Source: Candidatus Iainarchaeum sp. (GTDB lineage: Archaea > Iainarchaeota > Iainarchaeia > Iainarchaeales > JAAZKV01). Taken from it: DNA of 14,383 nt. Of this stretch, positions 1 to 5,961 are shown piece by piece. The notes under the pieces were generated by a model. That model did not search any database. It saw nothing but the letters and a program-made list of their open reading frames with translations, and was not told the origin of the DNA. The stretch is taken from assembly GCA_018691995.1 (NCBI GenBank), contig JABHJM010000051.1, positions 1-14,383 on the forward strand, given 5' to 3'. Position 1 is the first letter of the stretch. Every line of letters begins with the position of its first letter. Position numbers and translations under genes: made by a program.

Positions 1-275
1 AAACCTTTTTTTGGAACACTATATTCGTGCACAAATTCAATTTCTGATAATATTGGACCAGAAGTTTGCTTTCTTTTTTTCACTCTTGCTGTTGCTCTTG
101 CATTTAAAGTTTTCTGACTAGCTCTTGCTTTAAACGCCCGTTCTTTTCTTGAAGCTTCTTCCCAATCAAAAACAGTTGCTTTTCTCTTTGCACTAATTAC
201 TCCTGCTGAGGTAACATTTTGCCCTTTTCTTGCATTTGTTCTATGAACACTATTTCCAGATCTAGCTTTTGGCAT
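1..275 (-). CDS. Small basic orphan protein, C-terminus cut by the left edge
   Basis: An open frame runs from ATG at 275-273 to the left edge without a stop, giving 91 visible residues beginning MPKARSGNSVHRTNARKG. The protein is rich in Lys, Arg, Ala, Thr and Ser and has no signal peptide, membrane segment or motif I recognise. The composition suggests a soluble, possibly nucleic-acid-binding protein, but that is a guess. The start is supported by an AATTATAA box at 299-306 on this strand, about 27 nt upstream, which fits leaderless transcription. It is divergent from the basic orphan at 354, and their promoters lie in the same 78-bp gap. The true length is unknown. Confidence 0.65.
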   Translation of the reverse strand, partial: MPKARSGNSVHRTNARKGQNVTSAGVISAKRKATVFDWEEASRKERAFKARASQKTLNARATARVKKRKQTSGPILSEIEFVHEYSVPKKG

Positions 276-298
276 AAATTATAAATGTCTTTTTTTCC

Positions 299-332
299 TT
301 ATAATTCTTCCCTTTTCAAAAGCCTTAAATAT
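299..332. promoter_or_regulatory. Divergent TATA boxes between two orphan genes
   Basis: On the minus strand AATTATAA (299-306) is centred about 27 nt from the ATG at 275. On the plus strand TTAAATAT (325-332) is centred about 25 nt from the ATG at 354. Both distances match archaeal leaderless promoters and fix both starts. No purine-rich Shine-Dalgarno precedes either ATG. Confidence 0.5.
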
Positions 333-353
333 GTAAAAAAACAATACTTATAC

Positions 354-773
354 ATGGCTGGAAGAAAAACAACTCCAAAATACAAACAACCCTTACCAGG
401 GGGTTTAACTAAAGCACAAAAAATTGCTGAACTTCAAAAAAGAATGAAAACAGCAACAAGATATACAAAAACAGCAAAGAACCCATCCCACACAAGAAAT
501 CCAGAAGTAAGGCTTAGTGATTGGATACGACTAAATAAATTAAATTTAGTAAAATGGACTCAAAGTAAACATCAAAAAAATCAAGTTGTTGCTGAACAAT
601 TATCAAGAATAATTTTTGCAGTTGAAAGTGGAGAAATGGTTATTGACTCGTACCATCACCCAACATTTAGAGCAGCTTTTGACAGATTAAAAAAAGCAGA
701 AAATTTAAGAAAAGAAGTTTCTTTAACTCCGCAACAAGTAAAAATAATTGGAAGTTATTTTAGACTAGTTTAA
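354..773 (+). CDS. Basic orphan protein of 139 residues
   Basis: I do not recognise this family. The chosen start (MAGRKTTPKYKQPLPGG) lies about 25 nt after a TATA-like TTAAATAT. An upstream in-frame ATG at 285 would overlap that TATA element and add a low-quality 23-residue leader, so it is rejected. The N-terminal third is Lys/Arg/Thr-rich and probably disordered. Residues about 55-139 look helical and globular, with a DWIRLNKLNLVKW segment and a HHPTFRAAFDRLKKAE helix. There is no signal peptide or TM segment. The stop overlaps the stop of the convergent glycosyltransferase gene: both stop codons sit in TTAA at 770-773, so neither 3' end can change without altering the other. Confidence 0.7.
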   Translation: MAGRKTTPKYKQPLPGGLTKAQKIAELQKRMKTATRYTKTAKNPSHTRNPEVRLSDWIRLNKLNLVKWTQSKHQKNQVVAEQLSRIIFAVESGEMVIDSYHHPTFRAAFDRLKKAENLRKEVSLTPQQVKIIGSYFRLV

Positions 774-1531
774 CTTTTTCTTCCTTTTCGCATTTTAAGA
801 CGTAACCTTGCATCCTCATTTCTTTTCTTAAAAATTTTATCAATAAGGTTTCTAGATCCAACTTGTTGTTTAAGTAATCTAAGAAGATCTTTACTATTTT
901 TACTTTTTCTTAATGCTTCTTTTGTATAAACTGGACAATCTCTTAACCAAACTTTTTTGTTTTTTGGAACTAATTGTTCAAGAGCGTATTCAAGTCCCCA
1001 TCTATAATTTTTATCATGTACTCCTAAAGTTAGGGGCACAATCCATTTTGTATTATCTCGCATTAAAGGTTCTAATGCAGTCATATTAATTGCACGAATT
1101 GCATTTGAATAAATATTTCCAACAGCACCATATCTTCCAAGTTCTTTTTTTATTCTTCTTGCTTCGTGTTGTTGGGCGGTTGCCATCAAACATTTTCTAG
1201 GGTCTTTCACAGTTTTAAGCATTTTTTTCAAACTTTTTTGAGAAAAATTAACAATATCCGCATCAAGAGTTAACATTGTAGTAGCTCCAAGTTCATTTGC
1301 TTTTAACACTCCAGTAACAAATGCTTTTCTTTTTCCACCCACCCTTTTATGGGTAACAACTTTTGCTCCAAGTTTTCTAGCAGTTGAAGCAGTTTTGTCA
1401 CGACTAGCATCATTCACAACAACAATTTCATCAATTAATCCATTTGCTTTGTGGTCATTTAAAATTTGCATTGTCTTTGGTAGGTTAGCTTCTTCATCTC
1501 TTGCAATAATTACTGCAACTACTTTACTCAT
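770..1531 (-). CDS. Family-2 (GT-A fold) glycosyltransferase, downstream copy
   Basis: This 253-residue protein has the GT2 nucleotide-sugar core: an N-terminal beta-strand ending in ARDEE (10-14), VVNDAS (38-43) for nucleotide binding, and DAD (90-92), the expected metal/diphosphate-binding motif. WGLEYALEQL (178-187) occupies the place where GT2 enzymes carry the acceptor-side acidic residue. Predicted role: transfer of a sugar from a nucleotide or lipid-phosphate donor in the cytoplasm or at the inner membrane face. Donor and acceptor cannot be read from sequence. There is no TM helix; the C-terminal 40 residues are very basic and could associate with membrane. The ATG overlaps the TGA of the upstream paralogue in ATGA (1531-1528), so the pair is translationally coupled. 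There is no promoter of its own. Confidence 0.85.
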   Translation of the reverse strand: MSKVVAVIIARDEEANLPKTMQILNDHKANGLIDEIVVVNDASRDKTASTARKLGAKVVTHKRVGGKRKAFVTGVLKANELGATTMLTLDADIVNFSQKSLKKMLKTVKDPRKCLMATAQQHEARRIKKELGRYGAVGNIYSNAIRAINMTALEPLMRDNTKWIVPLTLGVHDKNYRWGLEYALEQLVPKNKKVWLRDCPVYTKEALRKSKNSKDLLRLLKQQVGSRNLIDKIFKKRNEDARLRLKMRKGRKS

Positions 1532-2313
1532 TTTCGTAGCCTCAAAAAATTTCTTATTCTACTATTTCGGTGTTTCTTTTTTTTCCATGCAAGCTTTTGT
1601 CTTGCATCAAGTACCTTGTCAACATATAATCTATCTTTTCTTTGTTGAAAAAATAAGTCTCGAAGACCACCACGTTCAATTTCATATTTATGTTGATCGC
1701 GAAAAGCAGGCCGAGTAGTAACTGAGGCACTTCTTAAAAACACTTTTTTGTTTTTTGGAATAAGTCTATCAAGAGCATATTCAAGTCCCCACTTTTTTTT
1801 AGTATTTTTTTCAATAATATCAATCCATTTCTTATTTCCCCGAAGAAGTGGTTCCATAGCTTGCATATTAATTGCTCTTTGAGCATTTGAGTGAGGGTCA
1901 GTAACACGACCATCAACCGCTCCAAAATCATTATACACTGAAGGTTCATATTGTTGAGCGGTAGCCATTAAACATTTTTTTGGATTTCTAACAGCAGCAA
2001 TCATTTCTTTTGCACTTTTTTCTGAAAATTCAACAATATCAGCATCAAGCATCAAAATAGTAGTTGCTCCCATTTCATGAGCACGTCTTACTCCAGTTGA
2101 GAAAACTTTTCTTTTCCCGCTTTGTTTTTGGTGAGAAATAATCTTGACATCTGCAAGGTGAGCATCTTCAAGAGTTCCATCAGTGCTTCCATCGTTTACA
2201 ACAAGAATATTGTGGATAATCCCCCTTTTTTTAAAACCTTTCAAAATATGTAAGGTATTTCTTATTGTTCCTTCTTCATTGTGTGCAGCAACAATGGCAA
2301 CTATGTTATCCAT
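1528..2313 (-). CDS. Family-2 (GT-A fold) glycosyltransferase, upstream copy
   Basis: This 261-residue paralogue of the next gene aligns without gaps over the first ~125 residues. It shows AHNEE (10-14), VVNDGSTDGT (38-47), the GKRKVFSTG turn (66-74), DAD (90-92) and the shared block KKCLMATAQQ (112-121). WGLEYALDRLIPKNKKVFLR matches the sister enzyme's C-terminal part. The motifs are closer to the GT2 consensus than in the downstream copy (NDGSTDGT against NDASRDKT). There is no TM helix and the tail is strongly basic. A TTTTTATA box (2335-2342, minus strand) centred about 25 nt upstream makes this the promoter-proximal gene of a two-gene operon. Likely job: sequential or alternative glycan assembly with its neighbour. 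Substrates unknown. Confidence 0.87.
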   Translation of the reverse strand: MDNIVAIVAAHNEEGTIRNTLHILKGFKKRGIIHNILVVNDGSTDGTLEDAHLADVKIISHQKQSGKRKVFSTGVRRAHEMGATTILMLDADIVEFSEKSAKEMIAAVRNPKKCLMATAQQYEPSVYNDFGAVDGRVTDPHSNAQRAINMQAMEPLLRGNKKWIDIIEKNTKKKWGLEYALDRLIPKNKKVFLRSASVTTRPAFRDQHKYEIERGGLRDLFFQQRKDRLYVDKVLDARQKLAWKKKKHRNSRIRNFLRLRK

Positions 2314-2334
2314 AAATATTATTTAGATAAGAAG

Positions 2335-2342
2335 TATAAAAA
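2335..2342 (-). promoter_or_regulatory. TATA box of the glycosyltransferase operon
   Basis: TTTTTATA on the minus strand is centred about 25 nt from the ATG at 2313. It lies in the 42-bp gap after the HAD gene, so the glycosyltransferase pair can be transcribed independently of it. Confidence 0.5.
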
Positions 2343-2355
2343 GTAATTGAAATAA

Positions 2356-2958
2356 TTATTTAATTTTAAGTTTTTTAAGTTCTTTAAAAAGTTTAGTATT
2401 ATCTTCAAATAAAACAGTTTTCATTCCAAATTCTTTTGCAACCTTAATATGGTCTTCACTATCATCAATGTAAAGTACTTCTTTTCCTTTAAGTTCCATT
2501 TCCTTAATTGCAGTAGCAAACATCTTAATATCAGGTTTTGCAATTCCTCTCCTACAAGATAAAATTACGGGTTTAAAAAAGTAAAATAATTTTTGTCTTT
2601 GATGGTGTGTAGCAGTAATATCAAAAATATTGCTAATAAGTCCAACTTTGTATATTTTTTTAAGTTCAATAATTCGTCTAACTAAGTCTCGGTTTAAATC
2701 AGTAGTTTCTTCATAAATTCTTTCCCAAATAAGAACTAAAGTAGCACTGTCTTTTTCAAGTTCGAATTTATTTCTAATAGAACTACAAAATTCTTTAACA
2801 GAGAGTTTTCCAAGAACAAGTTTTTCATGTTCGATTTTTTCAAGTTCACGAAGAGCATCTGCATCAATTTTTAGCTCTTTTGCCATATGGTCAAGTTGTT
2901 CATCCAAATGATTAAATGCAACGACCCCACCAAGATCAAAAAGAATTCCTTTTATCAT
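2356..2958 (-). CDS. HAD-superfamily (subfamily IA) hydrolase
   Basis: All four HAD motifs are visible in 200 residues. Motif I is LFDLGGVV with nucleophile Asp8; the usual general-acid Asp two residues on is Gly10, as in the 'DLGG/DLGN' variant of subfamily IA. Motif II is Ser109 in LISN, motif III Lys141 in GIAKPD, and motif IV is the acidic pair Asp165-Asp166 in YIDDS. A helical cap occupies about residues 17-95. This is a cytosolic phosphatase or related phosphohydrolase of unknown substrate. Because Asp10 is absent, phosphatase chemistry would need another general acid, or the activity may differ. The start is fixed by a CATATAAC box at 2981-2988 (minus), about 26 nt upstream. Confidence 0.88.
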   Translation of the reverse strand: MIKGILFDLGGVVAFNHLDEQLDHMAKELKIDADALRELEKIEHEKLVLGKLSVKEFCSSIRNKFELEKDSATLVLIWERIYEETTDLNRDLVRRIIELKKIYKVGLISNIFDITATHHQRQKLFYFFKPVILSCRRGIAKPDIKMFATAIKEMELKGKEVLYIDDSEDHIKVAKEFGMKTVLFEDNTKLFKELKKLKIK

Positions 2959-2980
2959 ACAAAAGAGAAGAACACAAAAG

Positions 2981-3014
2981 GTTATATGTCTACTTAATTG
3001 GATAAGTTTTTATT
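2981..3014. promoter_or_regulatory. Divergent TATA boxes, HAD gene and transglutaminase-like gene
   Basis: CATATAAC (2981-2988, minus) is centred about 26 nt from the HAD ATG at 2958. TTTTTATT (3007-3014, plus) is centred about 26 nt from the ATG at 3037. Both fit leaderless starts. A better-looking TTTAAATA at 3019-3026 is too close to the ATG to be the TATA box for that start. Confidence 0.42.
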
Positions 3015-3036
3015 CTTCTTTAAATAGTATTGTAAT

Positions 3037-3861
3037 ATGAGACAACGTAAACCTTTTGTAAGACAAGTGAGAGAAGCATATAGTTTAAGAGAAGCTGAAG
3101 CAATAAAACATCAAGAATCTTTATTCTTTAATGAAAAGGGTAGGTCTTGGCTTCAAAGAAATATTAGGTTACTTGGAAGGGGACAATATTTGTCAAGAAA
3201 ATGGGCTGTTAGAACTCCGCGTGTAAAAGTTAAAGCTCATCATTTATCTACTGGGCGCCCAGCTTTACAAGCAGTAAGAAATATGGTTGCATTTGCAACA
3301 AAAATCCAACTTATGGAAGTAGCAAATAAAACCGCAGTGAGATTTTATAATAAACAAACAGCGGACGATATTGTTGCTGGAAAACCAATTCCAACTTTTA
3401 AAGGTCCAAAAAGGGGAATTGTTGGGTGTCAAACATATGCTGCAACTCTTGTTGCTCTTCTTCGAGCAGCAACACCAGCAAGTGGAAAAATATCAAATGT
3501 TCGTGCAGTGCGAACTATTTCACCCCACACTCGTGGAAAAGATGGGCGAGTTTTAGGGATGCCTCATACAATTGTTTCATTTACAATTAATGGTGAGCGT
3601 TATGTTGCTGATGCATTTAAGAGAGGATATTCATTTTTTGGTTCTTCATATATTGGAAAAAGAGAAAGAACTCTTATGAAAGTGTCTGAGATCGAGGAGC
3701 AAGTTAATCAGTTAAAAGCACAAGGATCTTGGAAAGAATCTTTAGATCCGGCTGATTTTGGAATTGATACTTTTGAAAAATATGTTAATGAAAGTAAAAA
3801 ATCTGGAAAAGGTCTTGCAACACAAACTGACTTTGAAGCATTCCTAAAAGAGTTAAAATAA
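3037..3861 (+). CDS. Orphan protein with a transglutaminase-like Cys-His-Asp pattern
   Basis: No exact family is recognised in this 274-residue protein, but residues about 125-195 follow the transglutaminase/papain-like core order. VGCQTYAATLVALLRAATPA (129-148) carries Cys131 and resembles the 'G-x-C-x-x-x-A...LLRA.GIPA' helix. MPHTIVSF (175-182) supplies His177, and GERYVADAF (186-194) supplies Asp192. The order Cys, then His, then Asp about 15 residues later matches the family triad. The N-terminal ~80 residues are very basic and the C-terminal 60 are charged and helical. There is no signal peptide, so it is probably cytoplasmic. Predicted activity would be a cysteine protease, amidase or transamidase. 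The triad is seen; the fold assignment is inference. It has its own promoter and is monocistronic. Confidence 0.75.
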   Translation: MRQRKPFVRQVREAYSLREAEAIKHQESLFFNEKGRSWLQRNIRLLGRGQYLSRKWAVRTPRVKVKAHHLSTGRPALQAVRNMVAFATKIQLMEVANKTAVRFYNKQTADDIVAGKPIPTFKGPKRGIVGCQTYAATLVALLRAATPASGKISNVRAVRTISPHTRGKDGRVLGMPHTIVSFTINGERYVADAFKRGYSFFGSSYIGKRERTLMKVSEIEEQVNQLKAQGSWKESLDPADFGIDTFEKYVNESKKSGKGLATQTDFEAFLKELK

Positions 3862-3866
3862 TTCCA

Positions 3867-3996
3867 CTTTTTATTAAAAATATTGTGCTTTTTATTAAGT
3901 TTATTTAACTTTTTTAGTGTTTTTTTGAAAAATTCACAAAAAATTATTAGTTAAATAAATTCAACTTTTTGTTAAGATTTATTAACTTTTTGTTTA
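3867..3996 (+). repeat. Phased CTTTTTRTTAA repeats upstream of the HTH gene
   Basis: Five CTTTTT-type units are present. CTTTTTATTAA lies at 3867-3877 and 3888-3898, CTTTTTTAG at 3909-3917, CTTTTTGTTAA at 3965-3975 and CTTTTTGTTTA at 3986-3996. The first three start exactly 21 bp apart and so do the last two, placing each group on one face of the helix. TTTATTTAACT (3900-3910) also has a perfect 11-bp inverted copy at 3949-3959. The 3' pair brackets the TATA element of the following HTH gene. They could be operator sites, bent DNA, or (for the first three) T-tract terminators of the preceding gene. Confidence 0.6.
3978..3985 (+). promoter_or_regulatory. TATA box of the HTH/CoA-binding operon
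   Basis: TTTATTAA is centred about 26 nt from the ATG at 4008 and sits between two 21-bp-spaced AACTTTTTGTT copies (3963-3973 and 3984-3994), the second overlapping its end. A protein bound to those copies would cover the core promoter. Confidence 0.45.
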
Positions 3997-4007
3997 TTTT
4001 GTTTAAC

Positions 4008-4211
4008 ATGCCGATAATAAAAAATAATTTAAAACTCTACAGAGTTCAAGAAGATTTAACCCAAGAACAACTAGCTACAATAATTGGACTTAGTAGAGAA
4101 AGTGTCTTATTTATTGAAAAAGGCAAACATTATCCTTCAATAAAAATTGCAATGAAGTTTGCAAGATTTTTCAAAGTTAAAGTTGATGATATTTTTTACT
4201 GGGAAGGATGA
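4008..4211 (+). CDS. Small XRE/Cro-type HTH transcriptional regulator
   Basis: This 67-residue protein is almost entirely one helix-turn-helix domain. LTQEQLATIIGLSRES (17-32) is the helix-turn-helix and VLFIEKGKHYPSIKIAMKFA (33-52) the following helix and tail helix. The ending KVKVDDIFYWEG is typical of the compact XRE regulators of COG1476. It binds DNA, probably as a dimer. I chose ATG 4008 (MPIIKNNLKLYR) over an in-frame upstream ATG at 3969: the latter adds a hydrophobic leader and overlaps the TATA box, whereas 4008 has correct leaderless spacing. It is followed 3 nt later by the CoA-binding gene, so the two are co-transcribed. Autoregulation through the repeats just upstream is likely but inferred. 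Confidence 0.88.
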   Translation: MPIIKNNLKLYRVQEDLTQEQLATIIGLSRESVLFIEKGKHYPSIKIAMKFARFFKVKVDDIFYWEG

Positions 4212-4214
4212 GTT

Positions 4215-4613
4215 ATGTATAAGAATTTAGTTGAAGAAATATTAAAAGAAACGAAAACAATTGCAATTGTTGGATGTTCAAGCAATGAAGAAAAAGCAGC
4301 ACACATTGTTCCAAAATATTTACAAGAAGTGGGTTATAAAATAATTCCAATAAACCCTGTTGCGGAAAAAATCCTTGGGGAGAAAGTTTTCCCATCTCTT
4401 TTAAAATTAGAAGAAAAAGTAGATTTAGTTCTAGTTTTTCGTCCAAGTGAAGAAACACCAATAATTGCAAAACAAGTAATAAACAAAACCAAGTATTTGT
4501 GGCTCCAACTTGGAATTAGCAACGAAGAAGTAGAAAAAGTGGCAAAAGAAGCAAATATTGGCCTAATAATGGATAAGTGCATGATGGTTGAACATAAACA
4601 AGCACGACAATAA
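4215..4613 (+). CDS. CoA-binding-domain (Rossmann) protein, YccU-like
   Basis: The 132 residues match the length and layout of the stand-alone CoA_binding_2 family (COG1832). KTIAIVGCSSNEEKAAHIV (14-32) is the first strand and nucleotide loop. GYKIIPINP (40-48) is the second strand ending in Asn-Pro, then GEKVFPSL (55-62), DLVLVFRPSEETP (70-82), LWLQLGI (95-101) and a C-terminal DKCMMVEHK (120-128) carrying the conserved Asp-Lys-Cys/Glu-His block. Members bind CoA or a related nucleotide; the biological role is not settled. It starts 3 nt after the HTH stop, and GGATGA within that stop context may serve as a weak ribosome-binding site. Operon coupling suggests the regulator responds to, or controls, CoA-linked metabolism. 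Confidence 0.88.
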   Translation: MYKNLVEEILKETKTIAIVGCSSNEEKAAHIVPKYLQEVGYKIIPINPVAEKILGEKVFPSLLKLEEKVDLVLVFRPSEETPIIAKQVINKTKYLWLQLGISNEEVEKVAKEANIGLIMDKCMMVEHKQARQ

Positions 4614-4675
4614 TGTATTATAATTACACTTTTGAGCAGTGATTTATTATTAATTCACAGCTACGCTATTTATTA
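4614..4675 (+). promoter_or_regulatory. Gap with promoter-like sequence before the racemase remnant
   Basis: TTTATTATTA at 4643-4652 lies about 28 nt before the ATG at 4676, a weak TATA candidate. It sits within the imperfect dyad GTGATTTATTATTAATTCAC (4640-4659). Nothing else is seen. Confidence 0.3.
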
Positions 4676-5358
4676 ATGCAAAAAATAGGTATTTTAGGTG
4701 GCATGGGTCCCAGGAGCCAGCGCTAATTTCTACTCATCTCTAATAAGTTTAGCTCAAAAAAAATATTGGGCAATCCAGGACACAGATTTTCCAGAAATCT
4801 TACTTCATAGTATTGGATTGAAAGGATTCAACGAAACTGGAATAATTGATCCAAATTTAGTAAAAAAACAATTAATCTCTATGAGTGTTAAATCTTGAGA
4901 AAGCAGGTGCAGATTTTATTGTAATTCCGGGTAATACAGTTCATCATTTTATCGAAGAAATGCGAGAAATAGTAAAAATTCCAATATTAAGTATAATTGA
5001 TGAGACAAAAAAAGAAATTCTTGCAGAAAAGCTTTCGTGTGTTGGAATTTTAGCTTCAAAAACAACAATTGATCTTGGACTCTATCAAAATCTGCCAATA
5101 AGTACAATTTCTCCAAATTCTTTTCAACAAATTAAGATTAATGAAGTAATTGAAACAGTAATGGGGGCAAAACATAATTTTACTCATACAAATGATTTAA
5201 AATCAATAATAAGCAATTATGTAGAAGAAGGCGCACAAGCAGTAATACTTGGGTGTACAGAGCTTCCACTAGCAATAAATCAAATAAACACAAAAATTAA
5301 ATTATTCAATACAATCGATATTTTGGCCCATTCTACCCTTAAAGAGGCATATAACTAG
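4676..5358 (+). pseudogene. Aspartate/glutamate racemase family, two frameshifts
   Basis: The frame opens MQKIGILGGMGP from ATG 4676 and would stop at TAA 4724. Removing one base of CCC near 4709-4711 restores GPGASANFYSSL. That second frame fails at TGA 4896; removing one T near 4893 restores SVKLEKAGADFIVIPGNTVH, which runs to TAG 5358. The repaired product is 226 residues, the normal length of the Asp/Glu/hydantoin racemase family. The family uses two cysteines, Cys82 and Cys194 in Pyrococcus horikoshii aspartate racemase. Here the second is present in LGCTELP (repaired residue 193), but the first is Gly in IPGNTVH (repaired residue 85). The intact function would be cofactor-independent amino-acid racemisation. 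Two indels plus loss of an active-site Cys favour a decaying gene over sequencing error, although the indels alone could be artefacts. Confidence 0.85.
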
Positions 5359-5373
5359 TTATGTAGAACACAT

Positions 5374-5889
5374 TTAGCGGTATTCTACACCATTGTCAAT
5401 CATATCTCGAATTTCAATTTCAGAAGGAACCCGACGATCTTTTTTATTTAATTCAAAATATCTAATAAGTGCTCTACCAACTTCTGCACGAGTATAATTC
5501 TTTCCTTCAAAACTAGCATTTTTCAAATATTCACTAGCAAACACTCTTCTTCTCTTAGTCAACACTAAAATTTGCTTTTGCATTTCTTCACCAACAATTT
5601 TATAAGGTAAAAATGTTTTTTCTTTTTCTCGTCGACTTTGAAGATTCTTAAGAATTTCTCTTTCAAATTCTTGTTCTTCTTTTTTTGAAGAAAAATTAAA
5701 AAAGGGTCTTAACTCAGCCATATTTTTTGGACTTACTTTCTTTTTTTCTGAAAGAGAAATACAAGTTCTCTTATAAACATCAACACTCATTTTTCCAAAT
5801 TTAATAACTTTTTTTCGAGAAGTTGGATGAATCATTGCAGCAGCAGCCCCTCCAACAATTAAAGTTTTTAAAACTTTTCGTCTTCTCAT
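5374..5889 (-). CDS. Orphan protein with Tat-like/anchor N-terminus
   Basis: Not recognised; 171 residues. The N-terminus MRRRKVLKTLIVGGAAAAM fits the twin-arginine pattern R-R-x-[FLV]-L-K (Arg3-Arg4-Lys5-Val6-Leu7-Lys8) followed by a short hydrophobic stretch (9-20). That stretch is short, no cleavage site is clear, and a simple uncleaved anchor is equally possible. The rest is charged and helical: residues 66-92 are a Glu/Lys/Arg helix, and 128-165 hold NYTRAEVGRALIRYFELNKK and the acidic end SEIEIRDMIDNGVEY. A single Cys43 is present. A TTTTTAAG box (5912-5919, minus) is centred about 26 nt from the ATG. It converges on the racemase remnant with a 15-bp gap. Confidence 0.65.
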   Translation of the reverse strand: MRRRKVLKTLIVGGAAAAMIHPTSRKKVIKFGKMSVDVYKRTCISLSEKKKVSPKNMAELRPFFNFSSKKEEQEFEREILKNLQSRREKEKTFLPYKIVGEEMQKQILVLTKRRRVFASEYLKNASFEGKNYTRAEVGRALIRYFELNKKDRRVPSEIEIRDMIDNGVEYR

Positions 5890-5911
5890 AATTAATATTA
5901 ATTCTTTGCTC

Positions 5912-5940
5912 CTTAAAAAGCAGACAGATAGGTTTAATTA
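5912..5940. promoter_or_regulatory. Divergent TATA boxes between 5889 and 5962
   Basis: TTTTTAAG (5912-5919, minus) lies about 26 nt from the ATG at 5889, and TTTAATTA (5933-5940, plus) about 25 nt from the ATG at 5962. This gives two separate leaderless promoters in a 72-bp gap. Confidence 0.48.
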
Positions 5941-5961
5941 CTATAATAACTTTCATTAGTC

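Noticed and set aside
3019..3026. TTTAAATA as the TATA box of the transglutaminase-like gene
   Set aside because: It is centred only about 14 nt from the ATG. TTTTTATT at 3007-3014 has the right spacing.
3969..4007. Upstream ATG giving the HTH protein 13 extra residues
   Set aside because: The extension is hydrophobic, unlike the family, and overlaps the TATA box and repeats.
4698..4898. A separate 66-residue gene starting at GTG 4698
   Set aside because: It is the middle frame of the broken racemase. Its sequence joins the frames before and after it to rebuild one family-length protein.
4700..4900. Programmed +1 frameshifting in the racemase
   Set aside because: Two shifts would be needed, no recognised shift-prone site is seen, and a catalytic cysteine is also lost.
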